In this document: piece after piece, positions 48,275-59,580 of the stretch
Layout of the letters: the number at the start of each line of letters is the position of its first letter
How positions within the stretch are numbered: the first letter of the stretch is position 1
NCBI GenBank assembly: GCA_008973525.1
Contig: WACJ01000044.1
Location: 992,001-1,056,000, forward strand
Direction: 5' to 3'
DNA: 64,000 bases
Source of the DNA: Stenopsyche tienmushanensis
Lineage: Eukaryota > Arthropoda > Insecta > Trichoptera > Stenopsychidae
Translations under genes and position numbers: made by a program
The notes under the pieces: model-generated
Seen by the model: only the letters and a program-made list of their open reading frames with translations
What the model was told of the DNA's origin: nothing
The model's database searches: none

Positions 48275-48490
48275 CGCATTTGTCTCTGGAAGAGCTTCCG
48301 CGATCATACAGATTATAGAAGACCCCAGGTACCCATTTATCAATGAAAATATAAACCCTTAAAGAGAACGGAGTAAGGAATAAGATCTGTGTCCAACTGG
48401 TCCGTTTTTCGGACTGCTGACACGACGAATGAGTACCTCGCATTCAGACGCTATACCTGAATATGTCCATAGAATATAGTCTGAATTTAT
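48275..48490 (-). repeat. unidentified 'GPVGH' repeat, copy 2
   Basis: On the minus strand 'tattcaggtata' is followed by SECEVLIRRVSSPKNGPVGH and then a stop and frame change. It is more decayed than copies 1 and 3 and has no mariner relic upstream. Confidence 0.5.
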
Positions 48491-48504
48491 TATCATGACC
48501 TATA

Positions 48505-48640
48505 CAGGGTGTTTTACACATGGACCGAAGGATAGAGCTACATTTTACACATAGACCCTATGTCCTAGATAAAGAAATCCAGTGGTGTCAGATTTGGAAA
48601 CCGTGTGAGCTACAGAATAGGGTCGAATAGCTTTGAAGTA
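48505..48640 (+). mobile_element. mariner-related deletion derivative
   Basis: TA then CAGGGTGTTTTACACATGGA marks the left end. At 48570-48625 'aaatccagtggtgtcagatt' then 'tggaaaccgtgtgagct' is, on the minus strand, a decayed form of the transposase motif WPARSPDLTPLDFF. Left end and catalytic tail are only about 80 bp apart, so most of the element is deleted. Confidence 0.5.
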
Positions 48641-48659
48641 ATTTTATTTAAACCAATTG

Positions 48660-48870
48660 CGTACAATAATGATTTATTTAGATTATAAATATATTGAAAA
48701 ATACAAAAACAGTTTTTTATTGCTATTATAACTACAGATTAAATTTTAAACTCAGTAAGTAAAAACTTTAAATATCTCTCTGTAACATGGAGAAAATAAT
48801 TAAAATGATATCTCCAATATTGTTTATGTTATTAATTTTTAAAATACGGTAGTTTCCATGCCGCACCTTG
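48660..48870. mobile_element. MITE copy representing the LTR empty site
   Basis: 'tattgtttatgttattaatt' and 'aaaatacggtagtttccatg' then 'ccgcacc' is the uninterrupted counterpart of 14355-14379 joined to 18095-18112. It shows the sequence as it was before the LTR element inserted at GTAG. Confidence 0.6.
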
Positions 48871-50649
48871 CATTTCCTGCATATCCTGTACATTTAATCG
48901 ACATAATTAACAGTTTATAAAATGTATAAGCCTCGCCAATATTTTGTAAATTCCAAACTAATCATCACGGTACAAACTAATTGACCAACTCGCTTGATTT
49001 ATTCATTCGATTTAAGATTGACTGGTTTCGGTCGTATCGGCCGAAAATCTCACACAAGAGTGGTTGCAACAACGTTTCGTTTTTTGAGCTCTTATCACGA
49101 CTCAACAATTTGCGTCCGAGCAAGCATAAATCACCATAAATAAAACATCAAACAATTTTAGCATCCAGACGATGGAGATGTTTATCGCGTCCGTCGAGCC
49201 ATTAAGATCGAAGCTCACATTCATCTATCACCCGCGCCCATTAAGAAGCCATCGGATTTCCCAAGCCGTGTAAAAATATCGTAAAGATCTCATTTTATAG
49301 TGAAAAAATTGGTGCGAGTCCGTCTTAAGGTTTAGTTTTTATGTTTTATTTGGGAGCCAACTTCGGTGTCGAGAGCACGCTGAACGAAATTCCCGGTATT
49401 TATTATTCCACAAGGAGATTCGCTTTAACTGTTTTTTTGTAGTCGGTACAACATGACTACGGCGTTTTGGAGTAAAAATACAAAAAGGGCCCTATCCGTA
49501 GATGGGGTGTGTTGTTTGTTAACAGGGACACATTTTACGGTTTTGCGAACATTTTGCCGTCGGGTAATATTTTGCTTCCCGTGGGGTAAGTAATTTTCGT
49601 TCGCTTCATTTTGCGACGTGAAATTGACATAAAATCGTAAACAATATCGTGCTCATATTGCTAGGGACGTTTATAAAAATAGCAACATTCCCTTACGCGA
49701 AATTGGCGCCAGAATTGATCCCCAAAATCTTATTTCCGAATGTCGAAAAATAATTGAATCACACAAATCGAACCGACCTAAATACTCAAATATAGTATGA
49801 ATTTAGCGCAAATATTCAATATCGGTCATAATAAACTTGCATTGCTGTTGTTTGGCCAGGTTTTGGAGTTTCAAAGTAAATTATAACCCTGCAATTCGAC
49901 AAAGTAGGCAATATAACTATATTGCGATTAACTGGTCTTAGAAGTTGGTTTAACTGTGTTCACTTTAACAACCGATGGTTTCTGTATTGGAAATTCTATT
50001 TTTATTTTGCTAATGCCAATTCCATTTCGTGCAAAGAATATCCGATTTGTCTGCAATTATTTTAAAAAAAGTTGTATTTTTTGTGGTCAAATAAGGCCGA
50101 TGAAACAATATGTGTGCCATAACCCGGACAATCGGTTAATGTTTGATGATACGGAACCTGTTTTTCTTATTTTTCAGTAAATTAATTTTCATTTCTTATT
50201 TAAGCGTGTCAATGTATATACATTTTTTTACAGTAGATATTTTCACATGAAATGTCCGATTTTCGCTCAAATTTAAATTTGCTTATTAATGTTCAATGAA
50301 AACTATATGATTTTTTAAATTTATCATTTCAAAAAGAAGCGAAATACATTGATAATGAAATTTAATTCACGAATTAATGCATTTAGGCATCTCTTATTTA
50401 TAAAATGAGGCTATTGATGAATGGAATGGATGAGCGGAATTTGAACACAAATTATTGTCTATTCAACAATACCCTGTGGTATTGGATCAATAAGAATTGA
50501 TAGATAACAATAAACTCCAATATCTACTCATTGATTCATTTTGCTTTGACTTTGATAAATAGATAAGTTTTTGATAGAAATAATAAGAGAATAAACTCTA
50601 AAATAAAACTTTATAAAAATGTAATTGGACGCTATTATCTTAGACGATA
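48871..50649. other. unassigned DNA
   Basis: 48900-49640 is less AT-rich and unique within the window. A 74-codon plus frame at 49956-50180 is unrecognised. Confidence 0.35.
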
Positions 50650-51010
50650 TTTTTATGTACGAGGGTAGTATTTTATTTGAAAGGTCTCAGTCAATATCAA
50701 ATCCAAGCTAGATTCTACTCTGGATGAGTCTATTCCTTCATTTACAATAGTAAAATTTTGGGTGGAAGAGTTTAAACGAGGCCATACGAGCTGCCAAGAC
50801 GAACAACGCAATGGTCGACTAAATGAGGTGACCACGCCAAACATTGTGAAAAAAATCTACAAAATGGTATTGGATGACCATCTACTGAAAATTCGCAAGC
50901 TAACAGACAAAGCAGGCATTTAAAAAAGTATTGTACATCGTAAATTGACTAAAAATTTCGCATGAGAAAGCTGTGCGCAAGTTGGGTCGCGAGGATGTTT
51001 CAATCACTCA
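50650..51010 (+). pseudogene. mariner transposase N-terminal fragment (mauritiana type)
   Basis: TACGAGGGTAGTATT near 50658 resembles a mariner 5' TIR. The plus strand then reads TIVKFWVEEFKRGHTSCQDE, QRNGRLNEVTTPNIVKKIYK and MVLDDHLLKIRKLTDKAGI, a stop, then KSIVHRKLTKNF. This matches the paired helix-turn-helix of mauritiana mariners ('FAEFKRGRTSCEDxPRSGRP...TTPEIIEKIHKIVLDDRRLKVREIA'). Homology ends near the KLCAS.W linker, after which the GPVGH repeat begins, as at 38 kb. Confidence 0.75.
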
Positions 51011-51144
51011 CAACAATAAAGTCAGTATAAAACAAGTGTCCGTCAATGCGATCTGAGTGCGGGGGAGAAACCAGCTTAATTTTGTAACTTAAAACTAGAT
51101 AAAATAAATTAGTAATATAGATATAAAGGTTTTATGGGTGGAGG

Positions 51145-51440
51145 GAAATCTAGTCTCACTCACGACCTTATTTGGCGCGAGCCATCTATGTTAATTATTC
51201 TCTTGAGGATTCCATATTCGTGCAGATCATAAAAGGCTCTGGGTAAGTATTTATTAACGAAAATAAAAGCCTTAAAAGAGAACGGAGTGATCACAAAGTC
51301 TCTGTGTCCAACCGGTCCGTTTCTCGGATCGCTGATATGACGAATGAGTGCCTCGCAATCGGAAGCCATGCCTGAAAATGTTCATAGAATGTGATCTGCG
51401 TTCATGAACGGATCTTCGCGCGAACACTTCGAAATCGGTG
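51145..51440 (-). repeat. unidentified 'GPVGH' repeat, copy 3
   Basis: On the minus strand 'ttttcaggcatggc' is followed by SDCEALIRHISDPRNGPVGH, then RDFVITPFSFKAFIFVNKYL and PRAFYDLHEYG, open for 69 codons from 51369. This is the best-kept copy. I do not recognise the protein. It lies directly after a mariner N-terminal relic. Confidence 0.55.
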
Positions 51441-53166
51441 AAAGCTCAAATCAAAACTTTTGAAAATCGCTATTAAAAGTATTAAGTTGGGTACTTCTGG
51501 GACTAGTTTTATATAGTTACATTGATAGAATTAGTTTTAAGCTTTTAAAATTAAACGATCTTGTGTTGGATTAGAATGTAGAAAAAAATATCATGCTTTT
51601 TGTCATTGAAAAACATTCCCCTAAACATCACGCGTGTTCATACGGTCACGGTGGTTTTTTAAGCATATTAAACAAAAATTATGATAAAAAAATTATCAAG
51701 TAAACATGCTTAATATTGTATATTTAGGTATCCTCTAGCAACCACAAGATTTTGGGTCAGGGGACTGTGTCAATTTATTGTTTTTGGGGCTGATCGTGAA
51801 AGCGACTCCAGTGAAGCGAGGACGTTATTTAGTTGGAAGTTAAACCCCGAAATACTTGTACTATTTATTAATTGCTTCCTCGTGCATTAACTTAAGTGAT
51901 AATGGATATTCATGCACCGTGAAGCATTCATTTCTGGAAGGTGAGCGACCATTAATTAAGTTTTGAACGCATCAACTCGAAAAACGATAACAGTTCAATT
52001 ACCCGACTACCGAAGGCCTTGTCTTCCTCCGAAGTCTTAATTAAATTTCGAAGCCTTTTTCATTTTTTTCAGCAAAAATGCCGGGATGGATTTTATGGTC
52101 TTACAATGCTAATTTCATTAATCTCCCTGTCTTCTCAAGACCTTGATAACTCTTTATTTCGAGAGTCTCCCGGCTCGAGCTCTGGATGTTATTATAACGG
52201 CTACAAAATAAAAGTGGAAAAACTATATCGCTACTGGGTACGAAAATATTTAATTAACAAATCATATCAAAGAGAGCTTTTGGTCGTATAAAAAGCAGTA
52301 TTCGTGAAGGATTTTTCCTCAAAGAATTTTTTTCAGAAAGAAATTGAAAACATTTTTTCGCTAGTTCCATAAAAACACGCCCCATCTATTTTTTGCATGT
52401 AATGAAATTTAAATTATTATTTTATGGATGGGATTTAATCAACTCGTTTCGTGAAATGTGGCTCTATTGAATCAAGCATAAATACAAAAAAATTCAAGCT
52501 ACATGGATAATATAAAGGATGTCTAGGGAGACGTATGATATTGTTAAGCAAGATCAAGTCTTTAATGGAAATTATATAATTGAGATTTAAAATAAGAAAC
52601 ACGTAATATTTAAGATTATATTTAATGTAACAAAAATATTTACTCCAAATATTTTTATATGGTGGTTGTATTGATTTTCATCAATTATTTTAATTCTGGA
52701 TGTTCGAAAATATTAATATTTCCAATAGATTTATTCGATTCAAGTTCTTCTTGATTTTCTGGAGATGGAAAAGAAAATACTAAGGCGATTATAAGTTATG
52801 CCGAAACGCCTATGAGTGAATACATTTGTAATAATATTTGAAATATGGCTTAAAACTTATAAAAAAATTAATACTCAATCATTTATAAACTGTCATACTT
52901 GAAATTCTCAATAAGATGTATACATTTATTGGATAAATTCTTATTTTTTTATGTAGCGAAGTATTGAAGCTTAAATTTGAGTTTTTATAGGTTCTTTCAA
53001 TAAGGACCCTCAAAGTTTGTTAAACTACAGCGGTTATGTTGTTAAAAAAAATATCTATCAAATTTATTATAAATTGTTTAATAATGTATGGCAAATTATT
53101 ATAAAAGGTTTTTATTTCTTCCAAAACGCAATTGATATGCCCTATCAGAGTAATCAAATATCTATA
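51441..53166. other. unassigned DNA with a dispersed repeat
   Basis: A 90-codon plus frame at 52019-52291 is unrecognised. 52990-53110 is copy 2 of the repeat also at 6628-6795 and 55918-56050. Confidence 0.4.
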
Positions 53167-53601
53167 TAGGATGTTTTGCACATGGACCAACAAAAATGTT
53201 TGGGAGCTAAGGGGGTAATTTGCTACGTTTCATATATAGGCTCTATGTGTGTATGTATCAGAGTTGTGGAAATATAATCGTTTTTCAACATTTTGAAAAA
53301 TATACCCACATTTTTACCTTTAAATCGTCATAAATTTTTAATCTGTAAACGTAATAACACAAAATAACTGTTTTTGTATTTTGCAATGTATTTTTTATCT
53401 AAAAAAAAGCATTATTTTATGCAATTAGGTTAAAGAAAATTACTTCTGAGCTTCCAAAGTCCAAACTTAGTTTAGTTTTTTAGATTATACCCTTTCCAAA
53501 GATATACTACATGTCATACAAATCATTCAATGAGTCGTTAAAATTGAAGAGGTGCCAGGTTGGCAGGGTTAGGGTTAAGAAAATACTTCTTATGTTTAAT
53601 A

Positions 53602-54134
53602 TTAGGTAAAGCGGAAAGAAATGTCATTTTTTTGTTATTTGGAGAAAATAATTATTTTACTAAAAGCTATACAATATTACTCAATTAAATAATTTCCATT
53701 GTTATTTATAACCGCTTTCTACAGTTTAGGTAGCTTTCTAATGCCTCTTTCGTAAAATTGGATTATTGGAGGTCGTCCTGATTTTGGTTTATTTTTCAAA
53801 TTTCTGTCGCCACTTTTGAATTTTTTGAACCATCTCTGACATTTTCGAATATTCAATATGTTGTCATATGTATCACAGATGCTCTGGGTAGCTTCTTTTG
53901 CTTTTAATCCTTTATCGAATAAAAACAGTAAACAAGATAGCAAATGGGTCTCATCAATTTCTGGCTTAGACATTTTCACTATGCTAAAAAATGTAAAAAT
54001 ATTTGAAAAAGTAAGAAAAACAACAGAGCTTCAAAATGACAGCAACCTTGACGTATTCACTCGACAGTAAACTGAGGCAAGCTGATGGCAAAGACGCAAC
54101 CAAAAAAAATGACATTTCTTTTCGCTTTATCTAA
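53602..54134 (-). mobile_element. nested irritans-type mariner, short
   Basis: The TIRs are TTAGGTAAAGCGGAAAGAAA (left) and, reversed, TTAGATAAAGCGAAAAGAAA (right), with TA at 53600-53601 and 54135-54136. It is 533 bp long. It keeps the 5' untranslated region and N-terminal domain, and lacks the catalytic domain. Confidence 0.8.
53719..53979 (-). pseudogene. mariner transposase N-terminal domain
   Basis: It starts at the ATG at 53979 (a second ATG, MSKPEID, follows two codons later). LLSCLLFLFDKGLKAKEATQ then SICDTYDNILNIRKCQRWFK, KFKSGDRNLKNKPKSGRPP match the paired helix-turn-helix of irritans mariners ('FxxGxxAAEAARxICxVYGEgVVSxRTxxxWFxKFRsGDxSLEDxxRSGRPs'). After RSGRP it diverges and stops, so there is no DDD domain. 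It could at most make a DNA-binding fragment. Confidence 0.8.
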
Positions 54135-54555
54135 TATGTTTTTGTTAAATTAACTTACAAGGGGCACGTCTCCAGACAAAAAAATCCAGTGGTGTCAGAT
54201 CAGAAGATCGCATGAGCCACGGAATAGGGCACATTCACAGACAAATAAATCCAGTGGTGTCAGGTCTGGAGACCGTGCGGGCCACGGAATAAGGTTGCCA
54301 AAAGAAATGTAAATTGAATATTTGCAAAAATAAAAGAAGAAATGCTACTTCAGACAACTACACTTGAAATAAGAAATAGATGTTGGTCATGCATACGAAA
54401 TAGAGGTGGCCAATTTGAAGAAATTCTGTAAATAAATTTAATATTTTTTTTTTTAAATACATTCAAACAACACAAGTATTTTCTTAACCGTGACTGGTTA
54501 TGATGATTTAATCCCCAAAAGCATTATGTTGGTCCATGTGCAAAACATCTTGTAT

Positions 54556-57500
54556 AATGTAACTACACGAAATTATTTTATCAATTGTTTGATTTAAACA
54601 AAATTTACAATAACACCACAATAAGGGATGATTATTAATTAAATTTTATTTAAGATAACAAACACAAATCTAACATGTTTATATCTGGAGTTATCATCCG
54701 TCAAGCACAGTGCATTAAGAGTACACGGAAGCTCGGAAAGCTTAACACCAGTTAAATAGATAATATGGAAGTCAATTAGTATAAGATCTCTTTGAGGCTC
54801 TTGACATGTTATGTACTCGTAGTCTTCAGCTGAAAATTATCCGGAATATTTTGAATGGAAATTAAGCTTGTTAATTTGAAAGAGGGATCCGTAAATAATC
54901 GATTGGGATCGTTGCAATTTCAAAGGTCTTTTATTATATTTTTGCAATGGAATTGAATTGTTTGAATATCTTTTATATGGCGTTCAAGTTCTCTTATTGT
55001 ACTCAATTATATGAAAGTATACAAATGAATCGTGTAATCCAGTAGATTATACGACCGAGACAATTCGAGAACCAATTTAGATCATGAAACATAATGTTTG
55101 TAATTCAATTTCAATTACTCTTCAAACTAACAATTACAATTCATCGTATGAGATTTTTACATTGTGCCGAATGAACTTCAACAATAGTATTATTTCAACA
55201 AGTTTTGATTGGAAGTGCTTCATTGGCTGAATGATTTTATTCAATAAAGCAATTTCACCACTCTTTTGAAATATGAAGTCATTTCATCTCGTCAGTATAT
55301 ACATATTTCATGAATTCGTACACAATGAGAACATCAGAGCTTATACTATCATATTTACTTTTAAAGGCTTCGTATTGGAGTTAATTCTAACAATTAGGAA
55401 GCCCACCATCATATTCAGATTGAGCGAGTACCACAATAGGGCTCTCACAATAATAGAATATGATGAGAATAAATATGAAAAAATGGAATTAAATATTTGA
55501 GTATTTGATGAGAACTAGCCCTTAGCAATAAGTCATTTATTGACAGACTTTGGTGAGCCCATATTTATATATTATATTATGGAAACTGAAAATTATAGGG
55601 ATAAATTGGATGATGAAGTGTCATAAGTAGACAATCAAGGAAAAGTCAGTTGATGATGAATCGTTCAGGAATTAATTTATTGTATAAGTAGATTAAAGAA
55701 ATAAGGAATTTGGATACCTCATACGGATTGTCGCTAACCGCATTAGAACAACGATAAGCTGTCTTTACACCATCGATCTTGTTCCAATAAAAAACCGACA
55801 CATTATTTGCGGTAAATTAAGGCTTATAATAAGAAATGGATGCTATATTATAATTGCAATTTAGAAAAGTAATGATTTTTTGTCAATAACTATGGTAGAT
55901 TATTAAAAAAATGTTTGGTCGCTCTAATTTAGAATTTTTCAATAATGACGCTCAAAATTTGTTAAATTATAACGGCCATTTTATTGAAGTAATATCTACC
56001 AATTTTATTGTAAATTATTTAATAATGTATGGCAATTTATTATAAATTTGAACAATGTGTAAAAATATCTTATATATTACTGTTTTTTATTAATGTTTAA
56101 AAGTCGAGCGTCGTCCCGATTTGATTAAATAATATAAGCAAAGTGTAATTATTTATTTATGAAATATTTTTTTAGTTTGCATAGGATTCACCTAATCCTG
56201 TTTAATGTCTGACAATTGATGAACGTTTACAAAAGAAAAGATGGTGTGATTTTTGTTGAATCCCCATATCGCCCACCGTCCTGGTTTACCTCAAAGCCGT
56301 CTGGAGATCACCACGAAATACCGAAAGTGTAGTAAAACGTGAATTATGACCCTCTGACTTTGACGTCGTAGTTAAAATAATGCGACCCAGTTAATTCCCG
56401 TTGTTCCAGGAGAGCCGGTTGAATTCCAGGGCATCGGTAAAATTACAACCCTGCGCTGCAGCGGTTATTTTTACAGTCGGCAATTCTACCTATGCCGGCG
56501 AACACTTTTATTATAGTCAAGGATTAACTTTACCAAAGAAAAAACATCGTTTAAGAAACGAGTTCAACTGAGCTATTTGGCTATTTCAATTCTTTTAAAT
56601 TTATACATTTAACGACTCATGTCTGTGGAATAAATTTCCATAGATTTTCGTATAAAAATCGACAATATAAAAGGAAGTCATCTTCCCGGTGCCAAAACAA
56701 CACTGGATGACACCCAAACGACCGTTGCGATTTAAATACAACACACATTGCCATGAAATTGAATATTTTAAATCGCATATGGATGCTTCATATGATGATT
56801 AAATATGCAATTACCGAATGTTCAAATAGCGCGTTATAAACGCGATTACCACACGAACATTTACCGCGGCACTTAATCTTCCCCGACTTTACAAACCGAA
56901 CCCGCTTCAAAAAATACAAAAAAAGATGTAAAATCGTTCCCATTATTTATGATTCAGGCTTTACAGGAACATTCTGCTAGAATAATGCTGAAATATTTTG
57001 CCTTTATGCGCTCCGTTTTTAGCGCCTATACATTTTAATATGCCCCGAAAATGGACAGAATATTGATTAACGCCTCTTGATTAAAGGAATATATTAACTT
57101 TTTTGCATTTGCAATGATAGAGTCGCATTCAGTGGAATAATATTTCATTCAAAGCGTAAGCTGGACTCGCGCATGCAGCGATACATCGGTGAAAATTTTG
57201 CTGAAACGAGTGAAAATATCGCGAGCTTTTAACACACCGCGCCATTTCATTAATTAAGTTGCGAAAGTCTCATGTTAAAAAGTTTTAATTTAGAAGTACA
57301 CGTGAAAATTATTTCATATTTATGATTTTTTCAGACATGGCTCCATTTCGGATCTTTTATACAGTTCGCTTTTAATGCAAAAGCGTCCGAAGAATGATCA
57401 TCAAAAGCTATGGCGGAAAAGTGTTTGACAAATTTATCCTTTGATCATACGATGAATGTCATTTATAAATCATTTATTGTAACTGTATTTAAATAGTATA

Positions 57501-57589
57501 TCGTAAAAATTACATATTTAATTCATAATTTGACGGATATATGATATTTTTTTCTAGAGTGTTTAAAAGTTAAATAAATACATGGTTTG
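54556..57589. other. unassigned DNA with one repeat
   Basis: 55918-56050 is copy 3 of the dispersed repeat ('tcaataatgacgctcaa', 'attataacggccattttatt'). 56220-57300 is less AT-rich, unique within the window, and lacks recognisable coding sequence. No gene is supported. Confidence 0.4.
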
Positions 57590-57985
57590 TGCTTTGTATT
57601 TATAAACTCATTCCAAGGTTTGAAAAAAGATTATTGCAAGAGTTAATTGAGATTAGTATCTGCTAAATATGCCACTTTAGCACACCAATCATTATTCTGA
57701 AGACGTTTTACAAAAATCATCCATACCTTCATTTCGAATAAAGATTAACAATTTATTCTTAAGTTCTATGAATAGACATAAAACTTTACTCCTAAATAAC
57801 CACCTGACTTCAGTGTGAAAAAGCAAACACTCGTACTTACTTCCAGAGAAATGTAAAGATTTTTAAACATGCATGTTATTAAAGGTCTTGATTTTATGAA
57901 ATTCACTACATTTACAATTTGATCTAGTACATGTTTTAGTGCTGTTGGTAATGGTTTCGAAACTAAAGATTCTCGTGAATCAGAC
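57590..57985 (-). pseudogene. hAT transposase fragment (ZBED5/FAM200-like), middle part
   Basis: On the minus strand: RESLVSKPLPTALKHVLDQI then VNVVNFIKSRP, matching 'HREALxSKxLPxxLxxVLxxxVKxVNFIKSRPLNSRLF' of ZBED/FAM200-type hAT proteins. After a shift, LLFHTEVRWLFRSKVLCLFI and ELKNKL match 'LLHTEVRWLSRGKVLxRVFELR'. A further shift gives WCAKVAYLADTNLN ('WLxKLAYLADIFxxLN'). The frameshifts make it a pseudogene. It lies head-to-head with an N-terminal piece on the other strand. Confidence 0.8.
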
Positions 57986-58141
57986 CAAAATATTAATGAC
58001 ACAGGGAGTACAAGTGAAAGAAGTAGTGACGATATTACTAGACATCATACGTCTCATACAAAAGAAAATGTATCCAGTAAAATCAAAAAATATAATCGAC
58101 AATATTCTGAAGAATATTTATGTTTCGGTTTTACGTATTTT
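57978..58141 (+). pseudogene. hAT transposase N-terminal fragment
   Basis: On the plus strand a Ser/Thr/Asp-rich stretch leads to KIKKYNRQYSEEYLCFGFTY. This matches the start of ZBED5/FAM200-type proteins, where 'KxRKYxxxYxxFGFT' precedes the BED zinc finger. Homology stops after GFTYF, within a few bases of the left edge of the palindrome, and the expected finger (QCVICxxxL) is not found on either side. Confidence 0.65.
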
Positions 58142-58747
58142 TATGCATTATGTATTTAACTCAAAGTATGAGTATATTTGAAAACTTCGGTATTTCGATA
58201 TTGCGCTATTCGAAAGACTTACCTAAAATAAAGAATTTAAACATCCATTAGACCAAATATTTTGTGTGTGTATTTTAGATGACAAATTAAATGATAGCTC
58301 AAATTTATCTTGTAAATCTTATTATCCTTACCTGAGAGCTCTTACTGCATGAATTTTGAAGTCCTGGACACCTTTGGAATTTGGCTCACCAGCAGTTCTT
58401 TTGAACCACACTGTTCAATTTTTCACAACATCCATCTAAACTTAAGACTATTGATTGATCAAGGCTGGTCGATTTCGTAATCAAACAATTGCGGATTGCT
58501 TTTATATTAAACACGATTTCATACCTGAAATTAAATATTTGACACATTTTAGTCCAATTATTTAGCCGATGATATATTTTTAAAATGATATATGATGTAT
58601 TTTCTTTAATCTAAGGAAAAATTGATACTTAATGAAGCTTTTAGCTATGAAATGCTAAATGAATCACTTCCGAATATCGTATTTTACATATACATTTGAA
58701 TGTTAGTCGTGACTTTAAAAAAATGATACAAAAATCGGACCTAAATC

Positions 58748-58996
58748 CTACATCTTAAAATAGACATCTTGATTTTCCAATCCACTATGAGTATTATTTC
58801 CGATCTGTGTTCTTGAAATCTCAATGCAATTGTTCAACATTAAACATTTCGATAATAAGCCTAATAATCGTATTACAATATACTTAAAAACTATGACTAC
58901 TTGCATCAATATTTTAGCTGCATGACGATCAGGATACAGTCTGGAACACGGATCACATTCCGGAACGGCACAACACTGTGTATTAAAAAATATCAC
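58748..58996 (-). other. open frame kept in both palindrome arms
   Basis: The left arm (minus) is open for 82 codons: CCAVPECDPCSRLYPDRHAA then KILMQVVIVFKYIVIRLLGL. The right arm (plus, about 59942-60183) has the same frame with a few replacements (Q to E near the start, M to R, T to A, G to E) and the same stop. The right arm has a stop just upstream where the left has the ATG. The protein is not recognised. Confidence 0.3.
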
Positions 58997-59399
58997 TTAA
59001 CATACGCACATGCACATCCTAACCTGTGAAAATAAAATATAGCTCTGCACCGAATATTGTTGCATAGCATAAACTCGACGCCTAAACTGGACGGACAAAT
59101 TGAAACGCATTTATGACAAATTATTAATATTTATAAGAAAAACTATTTTTTAAAAATCATGGGATTAAATAAGCTGCTGCGATATATTCCCAAAAATATT
59201 ATTTTTCAAAAAAAATCACCATCCTTTTCGGTGCATAAATATATTATTTTTTAATGAATTTCAAATTTGATAAAAATATTTTTGGGAATATATCAAAAGA
59301 GATCATCTCAGAGAGAATCTCATGCATTCTTTCAATAGTTTTTCTCCTCCAATTTACTATAATTCGCAGTACAAAACACTTAAAAAACTAAGAACACTT

Positions 59400-59580
59400 G
59401 CCTGGAGTACGGGACGCATTCTGGAACAACACTGCACTTTATTTATTAAGATATATGCCTCTGACGATTAAGCCAAACCGTATAACCTAAGAACCGAACA
59501 CGCACTGATTGTCGCCTAGCTTAATTCGACGGCTCAACTGAGCGTACGAATATAAATGTATTAATACTAAATGTAAATTA
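59400..59580 (-). repeat. third, diverged copy of arm sequence in the loop
   Basis: On the minus strand 'agtgttgttccagaatgcg' and 'ccgtactccaggcaagtg' resemble 'tgttgtgccgttccggaatg' and 'ccgtgttccagactgta' of the arms. The downstream order (gcatat, cgaacacgcac, cgacggctcaactg, tacgaat) parallels the left arm at 59000-59100. It is in the same orientation as the left arm. Confidence 0.45.

Larger units (their letters stand above)
53167..54552. mobile_element. mariner-related element with a second mariner nested inside
   Basis: The left end is TAGGATGTTTTGCACATGGA. The right end, reverse-complemented, is CAAGATGTTTTGCACATGGA. TA lies on each side. On the minus strand, 54175-54290 holds two tandem copies (66 bp apart) of a stretch decoding to ARSPDLTPLD, the third catalytic motif of the IS630/Tc1/mariner transposases that carry a DUF4817 N-terminus. 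Without the 533-bp inner element it is about 850 bp, internally deleted. Confidence 0.7.
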
